Origin: Spirochaetota bacterium
GTDB taxonomy: Bacteria; Spirochaetota; Brevinematia; DTOW01
NCBI GenBank assembly: GCA_028276145.1
Contig: JAPYWX010000086.1
Span: forward strand, 1-6,652
DNA length: 6,652 bases
Direction: 5' to 3'
Below are positions 5,488 through 6,652 of the stretch, piece by piece (the first letter of the stretch is position 1; each line of letters begins with the position of its first letter). The notes beneath the pieces were generated by a model. It ran no database searches. It saw nothing but the letters and a program-made list of their open reading frames with translations, and was not told where the DNA came from. The position numbers and the translations under genes are program-made.

Positions 5488-5554
5488 TCTTAAGGGTGGG
5501 TGGGCGGGGATACTAAAATCAATGTGCTAAATAGCACTTTCCTAATAAGTGCTT
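5488..5554 (+). repeat. G-rich/hairpin repeat unit 2
   Basis: Second copy of the unit: TCTTAA, GGGTGGGTGGGCGGGG (5494-5509), TACTAAAA (5511-5518), then AGCACTT (5533-5539) pairing perfectly with AAGTGCT (5547-5553) around a 7-nt loop TCCTAAT. Compared with unit 1 the fourth pair of the stem changes from C-G to T-A on both arms at once, a compensatory change. AAGTGCT can alternatively pair with AGTACTT (5557-5563) with one G-U pair, repeating the competing-helix layout of unit 1. Confidence 0.6.
5494..5509 (+). other. canonical G-quadruplex motif
   Basis: GGGTGGGTGGGCGGGG has four runs of at least three G with single-nucleotide loops T, T and C. This class is known to form very stable parallel quadruplexes in DNA and RNA. 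It stands out in an AT-rich intergenic region. The G-rich strand is plus, the same strand as pabB, with its end about 150 nt before the pabB start. Folding in the cell is inferred, not shown. Confidence 0.7.
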
Positions 5555-5621
5555 AGAGTACTTTTGTTTAAATTTTTCTAGTGAGTAAAGAGAGGTTAAC
5601 CCCTTCCACAACAAAAGAACT

Positions 5622-5650
5622 TTTAAAAAATCATACCCGAAAGGTATAAT
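5622..5650 (+). promoter_or_regulatory. pabB promoter with near-leaderless geometry
   Basis: A perfect -10 box TATAAT lies at 5645-5650, with a weak -35 candidate TTTAAA (5622-5627) at a 17-nt spacer. Transcription would begin near 5657, about 6 nt before the pabB ATG. The inverted repeat ATACC (5633-5637) / GGTAT (5643-5647) overlaps the -10 box and could be an operator. Confidence 0.55.
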
Positions 5651-5662
5651 TAATCAAAACCT

Positions 5663-6652
5663 ATGAACGAGAAGTATGCAATACTAGACAAAAGAGACAG
5701 ACTCATACTATTTTCTAACCCCATACACGATATAGTGGCAAGAAATTTTGATGATGTCAAAACAGCTTTAGAGGAGATAGATAAATTCAGGGAACAGGGA
5801 TTTTTTCTAGTTGGATTCATTTCATACGAAGCAAGCTATGGGTACTTAAGGTTTCAAAAAGAAATACAAAAGAAAAAAGACGAAAAACTACCTCTTGTAT
5901 GGTTCGGAGTATTCCCAGAATACAGAGTAATTGAAATACCAGAATCAAAAAGAAACTACCAAATAAAAAACCTTACCCCAGAGATCGACGAAAAAGAGTA
6001 TACAGAAAAAATACTCAAAATAAGAGAATACCTAAGAAATGGTGACACTTATCAAGTAAATTTCACTTTCAAAATGTTTTTTAACTTTGAGGGAGACCCA
6101 TTTGATTTATTCTTAGACTTAAGAAAAAAGCAGAGTGTAAAATACGGATATTACATAAACCTTGACGATATAAGTATTTTAAGTCTATCCCCTGAACTTT
6201 TCTTTAGACTGAAAAACGACAAAATTACAACAAAACCAATGAAAGGAACAATTAGTAGAGGAAGATATCTAGAAGAGGATATCATAATGAGAAGGAAGTT
6301 AAAAGAAAGTGACAAAAACCAAGCAGAGAATTTAATGATTGTAGATTTACTCAGAAATGATTTAGGAACAATATCAGAGTTCGGAACTGTGAAGGTTGAA
6401 AGACTTTTTGAGATTGAAAAGTACGAAACAGTATTTCAGATGACATCAACAATATCATCAAGGCTAAAGGTAAAAAAGATATCTGAGGTAATAGAAAAAC
6501 TTTTTCCGTGTGGCTCAATAACGGGAGCCCCCAAAATCAGAACAATGGAAATTATAAACTCTCTAGAAAATTCGCCAAGAGGTATATACACTGGCTCAAT
6601 AGGAGTAATAACAAAAGATTTTTCAGAATTCAATGTAGCCATAAGAACACCA
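5663..6652 (+). CDS. pabB: aminodeoxychorismate synthase component I, 3' end outside window
   Basis: Converts chorismate plus ammonia (usually supplied by PabA) to 4-amino-4-deoxychorismate, the precursor of p-aminobenzoate and folate. The first 330 residues are present and the frame is still open at the window edge. The chorismate-binding fold is unmistakable: GDTYQVNFT (127-135), SPELFF (176-181), KPMKGT with Lys194 (191-196), LMIVDLLRNDLG (224-235), FPCGSITGAPKIRTMEII (281-298) and PRGIYTGSIG (305-314). Lys194 in the PxKGT motif is the hallmark of PabB; TrpE has Ala there. The short N-terminal part with FISYEASYG (52-60) resembles PabB proteins that are often fused to a PabC-like lyase, so the missing end may carry one. 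ATG 5663 is the first start after an in-frame stop (5651-5653). It has no Shine-Dalgarno site. Confidence 0.95.
   Translation, partial: MNEKYAILDKRDRLILFSNPIHDIVARNFDDVKTALEEIDKFREQGFFLVGFISYEASYGYLRFQKEIQKKKDEKLPLVWFGVFPEYRVIEIPESKRNYQIKNLTPEIDEKEYTEKILKIREYLRNGDTYQVNFTFKMFFNFEGDPFDLFLDLRKKQSVKYGYYINLDDISILSLSPELFFRLKNDKITTKPMKGTISRGRYLEEDIIMRRKLKESDKNQAENLMIVDLLRNDLGTISEFGTVKVERLFEIEKYETVFQMTSTISSRLKVKKISEVIEKLFPCGSITGAPKIRTMEIINSLENSPRGIYTGSIGVITKDFSEFNVAIRTP

Larger units (their letters stand above)
5190..5644. other. divergent intergenic region with hairpins and G-rich repeats
   Basis: About 450 bp between the divergently transcribed fusion gene and pabB without a credible reading frame. 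It is not featureless: it holds a GC-rich hairpin (5264-5284), two related ~70-nt units (5352-5421 and 5488-5554) each starting with a G-rich run, a 10-bp hairpin (5461-5484), and several short GTGCT/AGCAC-type inverted repeats. The GGTTAACC palindrome at 5594-5601 is a further small symmetric site. This is far longer than two promoters need. It could encode a structured RNA or be a collection of dispersed repeat elements; no named RNA family is recognised. Confidence 0.6.

Noticed and set aside
5264..5563. CRISPR array
   Set aside because: The repeated units are only two, ~70 nt long and imperfect, with no uniform repeats or unique spacers of regular length.
5663..6652. Anthranilate synthase component I (trpE)
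   Set aside because: The PMKGT motif has lysine at the position that is alanine in TrpE, and the N-terminal part is short and lacks the TrpE feedback-inhibition motif.

Overview
The window is AT-rich bacterial DNA with strong use of AGA/AGG for arginine and ATA for isoleucine. That codon bias is common in thermophilic, often anaerobic, low-GC bacteria, but the sequence does not fix a phylum. Every gene is an ordinary chromosomal metabolic gene. I see no rRNA, tRNA, CRISPR array, transposase or phage gene. The least expected content is in the divergent intergenic region at about 5190-5640.

Layout: 1-330 holds no intact gene, only hairpin-forming DNA, a possible decayed coding remnant on the minus strand, and a good sigma-70-type promoter (210-239) for the first gene. 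331-1188 (+) is a patatin-like serine hydrolase. Its stop codon lies 3 nt from the stop of a convergent minus-strand cluster. Read in its own direction, that cluster is a 64-residue two-helix membrane protein (2593-2399), panD (2389-2042) and panB (2034-1192), with gaps of 9 and 7 nt. Its promoter overlaps a perfect 14-bp palindrome. Just upstream, also on minus, is an 819-residue fusion of CoA-disulfide reductase, rhodanese, TusA and DsrE-like modules (5157-2698). It ends in a clear intrinsic terminator (2670-2689). After a ~500-bp divergent region, pabB starts at 5663 (+) and runs off the window.

Functional picture: PanB and PanD supply the two halves of pantothenate (ketopantoate and beta-alanine), the vitamin precursor of CoA. 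panC and panE are not here. The neighbouring fusion protein belongs to a family that reduces CoA disulfide or persulfide with NAD(P)H, so the minus-strand block has a CoA and sulfur theme. PabB makes the folate precursor aminodeoxychorismate, and PanB uses a folate one-carbon donor. These links are inferred from family knowledge.

The divergent region 5190-5640 contains two related ~70-nt units. Each begins with a G-rich run. In unit 2 this is a textbook quadruplex motif, GGGTGGGTGGGCGGGG. Each continues with TACTAAAA and ends in three short strands, of which the middle one can pair with either neighbour. One pair changes in a compensatory way between the two copies. This is the best candidate in the window for an undescribed structured element.
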